Source: Desulfuromonadales bacterium | GTDB taxonomy: Bacteria; Desulfobacterota; Desulfuromonadia; Desulfuromonadales; JAGXHI01 | Direction: 5' to 3' | DNA: 64,000 nucleotides | Assembly: GCA_024636295.1 (NCBI GenBank) | Contig: JAGXHI010000062.1 | Span: 1-64,000 of the forward strand | Part shown: piece after piece, positions 9,977 through 18,215 of the stretch | Position numbering within the stretch: position 1 is the first letter of the stretch | Layout of the letters: the number at the start of each line of letters is the position of its first letter | Translations under genes and position numbers: made by a program | Notes under the pieces: generated by a model | Told to the model about the DNA's origin: nothing | Database searches by the model: none | The model's input: only the letters and a program-made list of their open reading frames with translations

Positions 9977-10987
9977 TTGGATTACACCCGCATCGTAAAA
10001 ACCCTTCGAGAGGGAAAATCCTTCCCTCTTCTCCTGTTGCATGGAGAAAATTCGTTTCACCTGAATCGACTCCTGGAGGAGATCGTCAGAGCAACCGTTC
10101 CAGTCGAGGCTCGGGATTTCAACTATCAGGTGTTTTTTGCAAAGGAGTCACGGTGGGAGGATATTCTCGCCGCGGCCCGGACTTTCCCCGTTTTTTCGGA
10201 ACGCCGCCTTATCCTTGTCAAGGACATCCAGCAGTTTTCCACCTCCGATCTGGAGGAATTTCTTCCCTACATCCGTGATCCTGCCCCTGAAACGCTTCTC
10301 CTGTTCACTGCGGACAAAATCGACGGAAGAAAGAAAATTTTTCAGGAGTTTAAGAAGAAGGGTGAAATTCTTGAGTTCCGAAAATATTATCCGAATCAGA
10401 TTCCATCCTTTATTCAGGATGAGGCCCGAAGGGCCGGTTTTAAGCTGACGGAAGAGGCTCTCGCCCTTTTTTGCCGGCGGGTGGGAACCGACCTTCAGGA
10501 AATTCATGGAGAAATGATGAAGCTCTTTTCTTATCTCGGGGGGAAGAGCCTGGCTGATGTAGAGGATGTAAATGCCGTCGTTTCCGACACGCGGACCGAC
10601 AGCGTTTTTGAATTGACGGATGCTCTGGGACGGAGGGATGTGGCCGGTGCGATGCGCCTTTTAGGCCGAATTCTCGAGGAAGGAATGGCGCCGCTGTTGG
10701 TCCTCAATATGATGGTCCGGCATTTCCGGATCCTGTGGCAGACCAACGAATTATTGGAACAGGGGGAAGGAAAGGATATCTCGAGGCGACTGAAGATCAG
10801 TCCTTATTTCCTGGACAAAACTCTCCAACAGGCCCGGCGTTACAGTTCATACCAATATCGTCGGATTTTTGAACTTTTCCTGGAGACGGATCTTGCCCTG
10901 AAGTCCAGCGGCGCCCATGCTTCCGCTCTGCTACAAGGTCTGATATCGGATATTCTGACGGAGGGTCGGAATGAAAAAGGGGCCTGA
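9977..10987 (+). CDS. holA: DNA polymerase III subunit delta
   Basis: A 336-residue clamp-loader delta subunit. The AAA+-like N-terminal fold starts with PLLLLHGENSFHLNRLLEEIV, followed by the typical RRLILVKDIQQF stretch and the C-terminal collar helices (VLNMMVRHFRILWQ). Delta opens the sliding clamp and binds it without hydrolysing ATP, and no full Walker A is seen, as expected. TTG at 9977 is chosen with TGAGGA 5 bases upstream. The frame remains open back to 9806, but that part overlaps lptE and lacks delta character. The stop codon lies inside a terminator hairpin. Confidence 0.9.
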   Translation: MDYTRIVKTLREGKSFPLLLLHGENSFHLNRLLEEIVRATVPVEARDFNYQVFFAKESRWEDILAAARTFPVFSERRLILVKDIQQFSTSDLEEFLPYIRDPAPETLLLFTADKIDGRKKIFQEFKKKGEILEFRKYYPNQIPSFIQDEARRAGFKLTEEALALFCRRVGTDLQEIHGEMMKLFSYLGGKSLADVEDVNAVVSDTRTDSVFELTDALGRRDVAGAMRLLGRILEEGMAPLLVLNMMVRHFRILWQTNELLEQGEGKDISRRLKISPYFLDKTLQQARRYSSYQYRRIFELFLETDLALKSSGAHASALLQGLISDILTEGRNEKGA

Positions 10988-10998
10988 AAGCCCCTTTT
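10975..10998. terminator. Shared bidirectional terminator of holA and rpsT
   Basis: AAAAGGGGC at 10975-10983 pairs with GCCCCTTTT at 10990-10998 around a 6-base loop, giving A-tract and T-tract on either side. It can end holA rightward and rpsT leftward. The holA stop codon (10985-10987) lies in the loop. Confidence 0.8.
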
Positions 10999-11026
10999 CC
11001 AGAGAGAAAGCGTTCCGCAGGAATTT

Positions 11027-11290
11027 CTATTGAAGGTTGTTGACCAGCTTGGACAACCGGGAAATCTTGCGGCTGGCGGTCGCCTTATGAATCACCCCCT
11101 TGGTGGCGGCTTTATCGATGAAGGGGATCGCGCGGGCAAGTGCGGTCCGGGCCTCTGAGGCATCGCCGTGGGCGACGGCCGTCCTGACCTGCTTGACGAA
11201 AGTCCGCATGGTTGAGCGGATATGAGTATTGCGTGCGTTGCGTGCGAGATTCTGCCGATTTCTCTTTACGGCGGACTTGTGATTAGCCAA
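11027..11290 (-). CDS. rpsT: Small ribosomal subunit protein bS20
   Basis: An 87-residue basic protein beginning [18 protein letters not shown] and rich in Ala, Arg and Lys, as is typical of S20, which binds 16S rRNA early in 30S assembly. The position next to holA and murJ, on the opposite strand, is common in proteobacteria. A promoter with near-consensus boxes lies upstream on the same strand. Confidence 0.97.
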   Translation of the reverse strand: MANHKSAVKRNRQNLARNARNTHIRSTMRTFVKQVRTAVAHGDASEARTALARAIPFIDKAATKGVIHKATASRKISRLSKLVNNLQ

Positions 11291-11339
11291 TGTTCTTCCT
11301 CCTCGTGGACTCGGGATTAAATTTCCCCTTTTTATGGTT

Positions 11340-11368
11340 CATATAGCATCCCAATTGACCTTCGTCAA
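11340..11368 (-). promoter_or_regulatory. Sigma70 promoter of rpsT
   Basis: On the minus strand, TTGACG (plus coordinates 11363-11368) is separated by 17 bases from TATATG (11340-11345). The spacing is ideal, and it lies about 50 bases upstream of the rpsT start. Confidence 0.7.
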
Positions 11369-11530
11369 GTGAAAAAAAATTAATATCCATCTTTTATCCT
11401 TGTATCATCAAGTATTTAGCCGATACGAAAATGAATTAAATAAATATAATCCCAGGATTGCCTTCGAGGGCGCCGGATTTCGGGTGAGCCACCCGAGCGC
11501 TACAGCACCGAGGTGTTGGCAGGGGAAGCG

Positions 11531-13105
11531 ATGTCGGAAAAGAGGAAAATTTCCAGAGCAACCGGAATACTGGGCATTGCTACCGGCCTAAGTCGAATAG
11601 TCGGATTGGTGCGCGATATGGTGATCGCGGCCCTTTTCGGCGCAGGATTCGGCACCGATGCCTTTTTTATGGCGTTTACAATTCCCAACCTGCTGCGCCG
11701 GTTTTTTGCCGAAGGATCTCTGACCGCGGCTTTTGTTCCGACTTTCTCCGATGTCTATCACCGCGAAGGACGTGAGGAAGCTCTGCGGTTGGCCCGAATC
11801 TGCTGGACCCTTCTTTTCCTTGTCATGACCGCGGTGACGATCGCTGGTGTCCTGGGTTCACCTCTTATCGTCCGTGTCATCGGATTCGGTTTCGGCGAAG
11901 TGGAAGGGAAGCTCGGTCTCACGAATTTTCTGAATCGACTCATGTTCCCCTATGTCTTTTTCGTGAGCCTCCTTGCCCTGATAACCGGTATTCTGAATGT
12001 ATTCGGTCATTACTTCATGCCGGCGTTCTCCACGGTCTTTCTGAACCTGGCAATCATTCTCTGTGGAATTTTTCTATCCTCCAGCTTTGACGTTCCCGTC
12101 ACGGCTTTGGCCGTGGGAGTTCTGCTCGGAGGCGCAATCCAGCTTTTGGTACAGTTCCCCGTTCTAAAAAAGCAGGGAATCCATCTGCTTCCCTCCTTTA
12201 ATTTCCGCCATCCGGCCGTCATACGGGTGGCGCGGCTAATGCTTCCCGGAATCGCCGGAGTCGCCATTTACCAGATCAATGTGGTCGTGACCCGGCTTCT
12301 GGCCTCCTTTCTTTATCAGGGAAGCGTCTCCTATCTCTATTACGCCCAGCGTCTTTTCGAGTTTCCGCAAGGAATCTTTATCGTCTCCCTGGCCCAGGCG
12401 GTCCTGCCTTCGATGAGTCGCCAGGCAGCCATGGGAGAAGAAGAACAATTCAAGGAATCACTTCGCTTTGGACTGACCCTCATCCTGATTGTGACGCTAC
12501 CGGCGGCGGCAGGCCTGATCCTCTGTTCCGTGCCTGTATATAGCCTCTTCTTTATGAGCGCAGCCTTCACCTGGGAGGATGTCCAGCAGACTGCCCATGC
12601 GCTGGCAGCCTATGCCCCCGGGTTGATGTTCGTCGGGTTCAGCCGGATCATCGTCCCCTCATTTTATGCCCGTGGGGATACTCGGACTCCGGTGTGGATC
12701 TCTTTCTGGACGCTGTTGGTCAATGCTCTTCTTGGCCTCATTCTGATGGGCCCTTTTGGTCATATAGGGTTGGCCTGGGCTCTGACCCTCGCTTCGGTTT
12801 TCAACTGTCTGGCCCTGATTTGGGCTCTTCACAGACGAACGGGGCGGCTGGGACTCGAAATGGTCTGGAATTCTCTGTGGAAGCTGATCCTCGCCACCGG
12901 ACTCATGTCCCTTCTGGTCTGGAGAGTTTTGAGTTACGGAAACTGGCAGGATCCGGGGGGGGGCTGGCAGAAATCGGGCCTCTTGTTTGCAGGCCTTTTC
13001 GGAGGAATGGGGCTGTACGGGAGCATTCTCCTTCTGCTCAAGGTTCCCGAAGCCGCCGAGGCGGTATCATTTTTACGCAGAAAAATCACAGGGAGAGCAC
13101 TATGA
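11531..13105 (+). CDS. murJ: Lipid II flippase MurJ
   Basis: A 524-residue polytopic inner-membrane protein of the MOP superfamily with about 13-14 hydrophobic helices. The N-terminus ATGILGIATGLSRIVGLVRD and the TIPNLLRRFFAEGSLTAAF loop are hallmark MurJ/MviN sequences. It moves lipid-linked peptidoglycan precursor to the periplasm. The ATG at 11531 follows AGGGGAAG; a frame from 11513 would add only six residues. The stop overlaps the ogt start by ATGA. Confidence 0.95.
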   Translation: MSEKRKISRATGILGIATGLSRIVGLVRDMVIAALFGAGFGTDAFFMAFTIPNLLRRFFAEGSLTAAFVPTFSDVYHREGREEALRLARICWTLLFLVMTAVTIAGVLGSPLIVRVIGFGFGEVEGKLGLTNFLNRLMFPYVFFVSLLALITGILNVFGHYFMPAFSTVFLNLAIILCGIFLSSSFDVPVTALAVGVLLGGAIQLLVQFPVLKKQGIHLLPSFNFRHPAVIRVARLMLPGIAGVAIYQINVVVTRLLASFLYQGSVSYLYYAQRLFEFPQGIFIVSLAQAVLPSMSRQAAMGEEEQFKESLRFGLTLILIVTLPAAAGLILCSVPVYSLFFMSAAFTWEDVQQTAHALAAYAPGLMFVGFSRIIVPSFYARGDTRTPVWISFWTLLVNALLGLILMGPFGHIGLAWALTLASVFNCLALIWALHRRTGRLGLEMVWNSLWKLILATGLMSLLVWRVLSYGNWQDPGGGWQKSGLLFAGLFGGMGLYGSILLLLKVPEAAEAVSFLRRKITGRAL

Positions 13106-13638
13106 GGAAAACTCCGGCACAGGCTGCCAGATGCTGGGACCTGGTAAAGACATCCATCGGGGAATACGGACTGGTGACGGGGGAGAAGGGTCTCGTGGAA
13201 ATCCTTTCGCACCCTTCGGGGATTGCGGTTCTGGATCGAGTGAAATCCCGGTATCCGGAGATTTGCCGAGAAAAAGATACAGTCATCGAGGAAGCTGTAC
13301 GGCAACTTGAGGAATACTTTGCCGGTTGCCGCAGAACATTTACGCTTCGCCTGGATTTTCATGGCATGTCATCATTTGCAATCGAAGTGCTGAAACATCT
13401 TGAACGGGTCCCCTTCGGCCGGACTGTCACTTACGGTCATCTGGCGCTTCTTGCCGGACGCCCTCGGGCGGCTCGTGCCGTAGGGCGAATCATGGCGGCG
13501 AACCCCTTTCCGCTGGTGATTCCCTGCCACCGGGTTATTGGCACGAACGGCGGACTGACGGGATACTCCGGGGGAAAAGGAATCGAAACAAAGGAGTGGC
13601 TGCTTCAATTCGAGAAGAATGTTATGGGAGAAGGTTGA
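13102..13638 (+). CDS. ogt: Methylated-DNA--protein-cysteine methyltransferase
   Basis: A 178-residue O6-alkylguanine repair protein that transfers the alkyl group irreversibly to its own cysteine. The active site is IPCHRVIG, followed by the typical GYSGG loop; the winged-helix part (FGRTVTYGHLALLAGRPRAARAVG) binds DNA. The ATG at 13102 overlaps the murJ stop. The frame stays open back to 12694, but that stretch is a shadow of murJ. Confidence 0.93.
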   Translation: MRKTPAQAARCWDLVKTSIGEYGLVTGEKGLVEILSHPSGIAVLDRVKSRYPEICREKDTVIEEAVRQLEEYFAGCRRTFTLRLDFHGMSSFAIEVLKHLERVPFGRTVTYGHLALLAGRPRAARAVGRIMAANPFPLVIPCHRVIGTNGGLTGYSGGKGIETKEWLLQFEKNVMGEG

Positions 13639-13655
13639 TCCCGGGCGAAAAATAC

Positions 13656-13683
13656 TTGACATTCTTTCCGCCGATCTGATAAA
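13656..13683 (+). promoter_or_regulatory. Promoter of tRNA-Val
   Basis: TTGACA at 13656-13661 and GATAAA at 13678-13683 are separated by 16 bases, about 20 bases before the mature tRNA 5' end. Confidence 0.65.
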
Positions 13684-13703
13684 AGTGGGCGGCGTAGGTT
13701 CGC

Positions 13704-13778
<75 letters not shown>

Positions 13779-13805
13779 ATTAATCAAAGCCGAACAGAAC
13801 GATGA

Positions 13806-13831
13806 GGCATCCCAGGATGCCTTTTTTCTTT
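13806..13831 (+). terminator. Rho-independent terminator between tRNA-Val and thrS
   Basis: GGCATC pairs with GATGCC within 13806-13821 and is followed by TTTTTTCTTT. It lies 28 bases after the tRNA and 18 bases before the thrS start, so it may also act in the thrS leader. Confidence 0.75.
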
Positions 13832-13848
13832 ACTGCGGAGAGATCAGG

Positions 13849-15765
13849 ATGGCAGTGGTAAAAATCTCACTCCCGGACGGTTCTTCCAGGGAATATCCCG
13901 GGGGCAGCACGCCTCTGGATGTGGCCCGGTCTATAGGGGAGCGGCTGGCGCGCCAGTCGGTTGCCGCCTCCTTGAACGGGCGCCTGGTGGATATCCAGAC
14001 GCCTATCGAAAAGGATGCCCGTCTCGAGCTTGTAACCCTGTCCTCTGCTGAAGGGTTGGAAGTATACAGGCATTCCACGGCCCATTTGATGGCGCATGCG
14101 GTCAAGTCACTGTATGGCCGTGATGTGCAGGTAACCATCGGTCCTGCCATCGAGAACGGTTTCTATTACGATTTTTTCAGTGATAATCACATATTTACCC
14201 CGGAAGAATTCGAGATCATTGAGCAGAAGATGGCCGACCTGGTCAAGGCCGATCTGCCCATCACGCGAGAGGTGGTTCCCCGGGACGAGGCCATTCGCAT
14301 GTTTCGGGAGATGGGGGAAAAATTCAAGGTCGAACTTATCGAGGATCTGCCCGATGAACCGATCTCAATATATCGGCAAGGAGATTTCGTAGATCTCTGT
14401 CGCGGACCACACCTTTCCTCCACAGGATATATCAAGGCTTTCAAGCTAACCAGTGTGGCCGGCGCCTACTGGAGGGGAGACGAAAGCCGGCCGATGCTGC
14501 AGCGTATCTATGCCACGGCCTTTCCTGATGCCAAGGAACTCAGAAACCATCTCCGAAAGATCGAAGAAGCCCGAAAGCGGGACCATAGAAAACTCGGGAA
14601 AGAACTGGATCTTTTCTCCTTCAGCGAGGAGGCCGGAGCCGGACTGGTTATCTGGCATCCCAAAGGGGCGTTGCTTCGGACCTTGCTTGAAGATTTCGAG
14701 CGTCGCGAACACCTTAGGCGAGGATATGATATCGTCATGGGGCCGCAGCTCCTGCGGACAGACCTTTGGAAGACTTCCGGGCATTATGAAAATTACCGGG
14801 ACAACATGTACTTCACCGAGGTCGAAGGGCAGAGTTACGGTATAAAGCCGATGAATTGTCTGGCCCACATGCTGATTTATAAATCCAGGATCCGTTCCTA
14901 TCGCGATCTCCCCCTGCGCTACTTTGAGCTCGGGACAGTGCATCGGCATGAAAAGTCCGGTGTTCTTCATGGTCTTCTTCGGGTGCGAGGTTTCACTCAG
15001 GACGATGCGCATATTCTGTGCACGCCGGAACAGCTCGATGGAGAAATCAAGGGCGTTCTCGAATTCGTCCGCGATGTGATGGGTATTTTCGGATTCGAAT
15101 ACGAACTGGAGATTTCCACTCGACCTGAGAAATCGATCGGAACGGAGGAGGACTGGGAGCGGGCAACCAGTGCCTTGATGAGCGCACTTCGCGACTCGGG
15201 ACTTCCCTATGAAATCAATGAAGGGGACGGCGCTTTCTACGGTCCGAAGATCGATATCAAGCTCAAGGATGCTCTTGACAGGAAATGGCAGTGTGCTACA
15301 ATCCAGTGCGATTTTACGCTCCCAGAGCGTTTTGACCTGACATATGTAGGAAAGAACGGCGAAAAACAACGCCCGGTCATGGTACACAGAGTCATTCTGG
15401 GCGCTATCGAACGGTTTATCGGTGTCTTGATCGAACATTTTGCCGGCAACTTCCCTCTCTGGATTTCACCGGTCCAGGCCACGGTCCTCAATGTCACGGA
15501 CCAACAGGCGGAATACGCAGAGGAAGTCTATCGCTTTCTGCGAAACGAAGGGATCCGGGTCCAGAAGGATTTGCGGAACGAGAAGCTTGGCTTCAAAATC
15601 CGTGAAGCTCAAATGGAGAAGGTGCCCTATATGCTGGTGATCGGGGACCGGGAGAAGGAAAACGGGACGATAACTCCGCGTTACCGTTCCGGAAAAAATC
15701 TTGATTCTATGACCCCTGCCGAATTCGCCCGCGTCGTTCGGGATGAATGCCGGCAGTATCATTGA
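13849..15765 (+). CDS. thrS: Threonine--tRNA ligase
   Basis: A 638-residue class II synthetase with the complete domain order: TGS domain (1-60), editing domain with [12 protein letters not shown] (HxxxH zinc site), catalytic core with [13 protein letters not shown] and [25 protein letters not shown], and the anticodon-binding domain from about residue 535. It heads the thrS-infC-rpmI-rplT-pheST cluster. A terminator sits directly upstream, so transcription probably starts close to the gene. Confidence 0.97.
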   Translation: MAVVKISLPDGSSREYPGGSTPLDVARSIGERLARQSVAASLNGRLVDIQTPIEKDARLELVTLSSAEGLEVYRHSTAHLMAHAVKSLYGRDVQVTIGPAIENGFYYDFFSDNHIFTPEEFEIIEQKMADLVKADLPITREVVPRDEAIRMFREMGEKFKVELIEDLPDEPISIYRQGDFVDLCRGPHLSSTGYIKAFKLTSVAGAYWRGDESRPMLQRIYATAFPDAKELRNHLRKIEEARKRDHRKLGKELDLFSFSEEAGAGLVIWHPKGALLRTLLEDFERREHLRRGYDIVMGPQLLRTDLWKTSGHYENYRDNMYFTEVEGQSYGIKPMNCLAHMLIYKSRIRSYRDLPLRYFELGTVHRHEKSGVLHGLLRVRGFTQDDAHILCTPEQLDGEIKGVLEFVRDVMGIFGFEYELEISTRPEKSIGTEEDWERATSALMSALRDSGLPYEINEGDGAFYGPKIDIKLKDALDRKWQCATIQCDFTLPERFDLTYVGKNGEKQRPVMVHRVILGAIERFIGVLIEHFAGNFPLWISPVQATVLNVTDQQAEYAEEVYRFLRNEGIRVQKDLRNEKLGFKIREAQMEKVPYMLVIGDREKENGTITPRYRSGKNLDSMTPAEFARVVRDECRQYH

Positions 15766-15791
15766 TTCCAGTCAGTTGAGGAGGTAGAACC

Positions 15792-16307
15792 ATAGCCAAG
15801 CAAGAAACCAAGGTCAATCGCGCCATTCGGGCCAGGGAAGTTCGTGTTGTAGATGATGAAGGTCAACAGCTCGGAATCATGAATTTGGACGATGCTCTGA
15901 CTGCGTCGGCTGAAAAGGGTCTGGATCTCGTCGAAGTCTCCCCCAATGCACAGCCGCCGGTCTGCCGAATCATGGATTACGGCAAGTACAAGTACCAGGC
16001 GAGCAAAAGGGCATCGGAAGCCAAAAAGAAAGCAGCGCGAGTCGAACTGAAGGAAGTCAAGATGCGGCCCAAAACCGAGTCCCATGATTTCCAGGTCAAG
16101 GTGAGGAACGCTCGTCGTTTTCTGGAAGATGGGAACAAGGTGAAGGTCACAATCATGTTCCGAGGGCGTGAAGTCACGCATCCCGAATTCGGCAGAAGGC
16201 TTTTGGAGCAGGTTGCCGAGGAGATCAAGGACATCGCCCAGGTCGAATCGATGCCCAGCATGTACGGGCGTTTCATGACTATGGTTGTGGCGCCTCTGAA
16301 AAAATAA
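15792..16307 (+). CDS. infC: Translation initiation factor IF-3, ATA start codon
   Basis: A 171-residue IF-3: N-domain (VNRAIRAREVRVVDDEGQQ, then VEVSPNAQPPVCRIMDYGKY), linker and C-domain (VKVTIMFRGREVTHPE). It binds 30S and rejects wrong initiator codons. The frame has no ATG, GTG or TTG before conserved sequence; the N-terminus of the family aligns with a frame opening at ATA 15792-15794, seven bases after a perfect AGGAGG (15779-15784). IF-3 genes in other bacteria start on AUU or AUC so that IF-3 represses its own translation; AUA here fits that logic. The first ATG, at 15879, would delete much of the N-domain. Confidence 0.92.
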   Translation: MAKQETKVNRAIRAREVRVVDDEGQQLGIMNLDDALTASAEKGLDLVEVSPNAQPPVCRIMDYGKYKYQASKRASEAKKKAARVELKEVKMRPKTESHDFQVKVRNARRFLEDGNKVKVTIMFRGREVTHPEFGRRLLEQVAEEIKDIAQVESMPSMYGRFMTMVVAPLKK

Positions 16308-16374
16308 TTTCCCACAATTCAGTGGAATTCTTTCCGGATTTCGCTGAATTCACAGCCATTTGAAGGAGAGGGCC

Positions 16375-16572
16375 ATGCCCAAGATGAAGACCAATCGGGG
16401 CGCCGCCAAGCGTTTCCGGAAAACAGGTACCGGCAAAATCCGCCGCAGCAAGGCGTTTACAAGTCATATTCTCACCAAAAAATCCACCAAGCGAAAGCGG
16501 GACCTGCGCCAGAGTGCGCTGGTATCCAGGGCGGACGAAAAGAACATCAGCCGCCTCATTCCGTATCTTTGA
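16375..16572 (+). CDS. rpmI: Large ribosomal subunit protein bL35
   Basis: A 65-residue very basic protein beginning [14 protein letters not shown] and containing the conserved [10 protein letters not shown]. The ATG at 16375 follows AAGGAGAGGG; a start at 16360 would add five non-conserved residues. It lies between infC and rplT as in most bacteria. In E. coli the pair rpmI-rplT is repressed by L20 at the mRNA level; whether that holds here cannot be seen. Confidence 0.96.
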   Translation: MPKMKTNRGAAKRFRKTGTGKIRRSKAFTSHILTKKSTKRKRDLRQSALVSRADEKNISRLIPYL

Positions 16573-16680
16573 GTTGCGACGACTTCGATACGGCCGGAAA
16601 TCCGAGAACTGAGGGGACAGTCTCCCCCTTCAGATCCGGTGGCGGATCAACCGCGTATTTCAATCAAAAGGAGCACCTGA

Positions 16681-17037
16681 ATGCCTAGAGTAAAAAGAGG
16701 GTTCAAAGCGAGACGCAGAAGAAACAAAATTCTTAAACTGGCCAAAGGGTACAGAGGGGCACGAGGAAAACTTTTCCGCAGCGCCACCGAGGCAGTGGAC
16801 CGCGCGCTTAACTATGCCTTTCGGGACCGGAAGGTGAAGAAGCGTGACTTTCGGGCTCTCTGGATCGCCCGGATCAACGCCGCCGCTCGGGAAAACGGAC
16901 TTTCCTACAGCCGCCTGGTGTATGGGCTGAAACAGGCCGAAATCGGTCTGGATCGAAAGATCCTTGCCCAGCTGGCGGTAACCGATCCTGCCGGGTTCAG
17001 CGCCATCACGGAAAAGGCGAAGGCCCGGCTGCAGTAG
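16681..17037 (+). CDS. rplT: Large ribosomal subunit protein bL20
   Basis: A 118-residue protein with the classic start [19 protein letters not shown] and [15 protein letters not shown]20 binds 23S rRNA early in 50S assembly. It is preceded by AAAGGAGCACCTG and followed by a strong terminator, so the thrS-infC-rpmI-rplT transcript can end here. Confidence 0.97.
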   Translation: MPRVKRGFKARRRRNKILKLAKGYRGARGKLFRSATEAVDRALNYAFRDRKVKKRDFRALWIARINAAARENGLSYSRLVYGLKQAEIGLDRKILAQLAVTDPAGFSAITEKAKARLQ

Positions 17038-17053
17038 ATTGCCAGAGACCGCA

Positions 17054-17088
17054 GAGATGAGGGGGACTTCCCCTCATCTCTTTTTTTT
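17054..17088 (+). terminator. Strong terminator after rplT
   Basis: An 11-bp perfect stem, GAGATGAGGGG at 17054-17064 with CCCCTCATCTC at 17070-17080, 5-base loop, then eight T. A further T run (9 T near 17138) follows a weak AGGTT/AACCT stem, so the 120 bases before pheS could hold a second, attenuator-like structure. Confidence 0.9.
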
Positions 17089-17159
17089 GAGGCTCGGACC
17101 CTGCCGGGGGTGACAGGCAGCAGGTTTCAACCTCTTTTTTTTTCTTTCGATGCGGACGG

Positions 17160-18179
17160 ATGATGAAGCAAAGACTGGAATCGATGTTGCAGGAAGCCCG
17201 GAGCGCCTTTGAAAATGCCGGATCGGAATCCGAATTGCAGGAGACCCGCGTCCGGTATCTGGGGAAGAAGGGCGAACTGACCGGCATCATGAAGGGAATG
17301 GGCGCTCTGACGCCGGAAGAGAAGCCCGTCGTTGGCGCGACGGCCAACCTGGTGAAGGAAGAGCTGGAGAGCCTTTTTCAGGCACGCAACGAAGATGTCC
17401 GTCGAGCGGAGATCGCCGACCGGCTTGCCCGGGAGAGGATCGATGTAACGCTGCCGGGCAGGAGCTCCTTCCGGGGGTCAAAACATCCCGTAACCCTCGT
17501 TACCGAAGAGATCGCCGAAATTTTCACCTCCCTCGGCTTCGGCATCGAGGAAGGACCCGAGGTGGAGAAGGACTTCTATAATTTCGAGGCGCTCAATATA
17601 CCTCGCGATCATCCCGCCCGGGATATGCAGGACACTTTTTACATTTCAGAGGATGTGGTTCTACGGACACATACCTCCCCCGTCCAGATCCGCACAATGA
17701 TGCGCCACGCCCCTCCCGTGCGGGTGATCGCTCCCGGCACGGTTTACCGTCGCGACTCCGACATCACGCACAGTCCTATGTTTCACCAGATCGAGGGCTT
17801 TCTTGTCGACAGACATGTTACTTTCGGCGACCTGAAGGGAATTCTGACCGCTTTTATCAATCAGTACTTCGGCAGGGAGGTTGGCGTTCGTTTCAGACCA
17901 TCCTTTTTCCCCTTCACCGAACCGAGTGCCGAGGTGGATATTCAGTGCGTGATCTGCCGGGGGGCCGGCTGCAGGGTCTGCAAAAATTCGGGGTGGCTTG
18001 AAATTCTCGGCAGCGGAATGATCGATCCGGAGGTTTTCAGGTCAGTTAACTATGATCCGCAAATCTACAGCGGATTCGCATTCGGAATGGGTCTGGAGAG
18101 GATCGCAATGTTGAAATACGGCGTTAATGACCTTCGACTGTTCTTCGAAAACGATCTCCGCTTCCTGCAGCAGTTCTGA
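17160..18179 (+). CDS. pheS: Phenylalanine--tRNA ligase alpha subunit
   Basis: A 339-residue class II catalytic subunit. The N-terminal coiled coil binds tRNA; the core shows [12 protein letters not shown], the motif-2 region ending [20 protein letters not shown] and motif 3 in [14 protein letters not shown]. It forms an alpha2-beta2 enzyme with PheT encoded 36 bases downstream. Two ATG codons stand in tandem at 17160; the exact one cannot be decided. Confidence 0.97.
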   Translation: MMKQRLESMLQEARSAFENAGSESELQETRVRYLGKKGELTGIMKGMGALTPEEKPVVGATANLVKEELESLFQARNEDVRRAEIADRLARERIDVTLPGRSSFRGSKHPVTLVTEEIAEIFTSLGFGIEEGPEVEKDFYNFEALNIPRDHPARDMQDTFYISEDVVLRTHTSPVQIRTMMRHAPPVRVIAPGTVYRRDSDITHSPMFHQIEGFLVDRHVTFGDLKGILTAFINQYFGREVGVRFRPSFFPFTEPSAEVDIQCVICRGAGCRVCKNSGWLEILGSGMIDPEVFRSVNYDPQIYSGFAFGMGLERIAMLKYGVNDLRLFFENDLRFLQQF

Positions 18180-18215
18180 ATTCAGCATCATTTTCGTCCA
18201 GTAAGGAATTTTCCA

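Noticed and set aside
12694-13101. Long N-terminal extension of the ogt frame
   Set aside because: It lies in the murJ coding region in another frame; the normal Ogt length is reached from ATG 13102.
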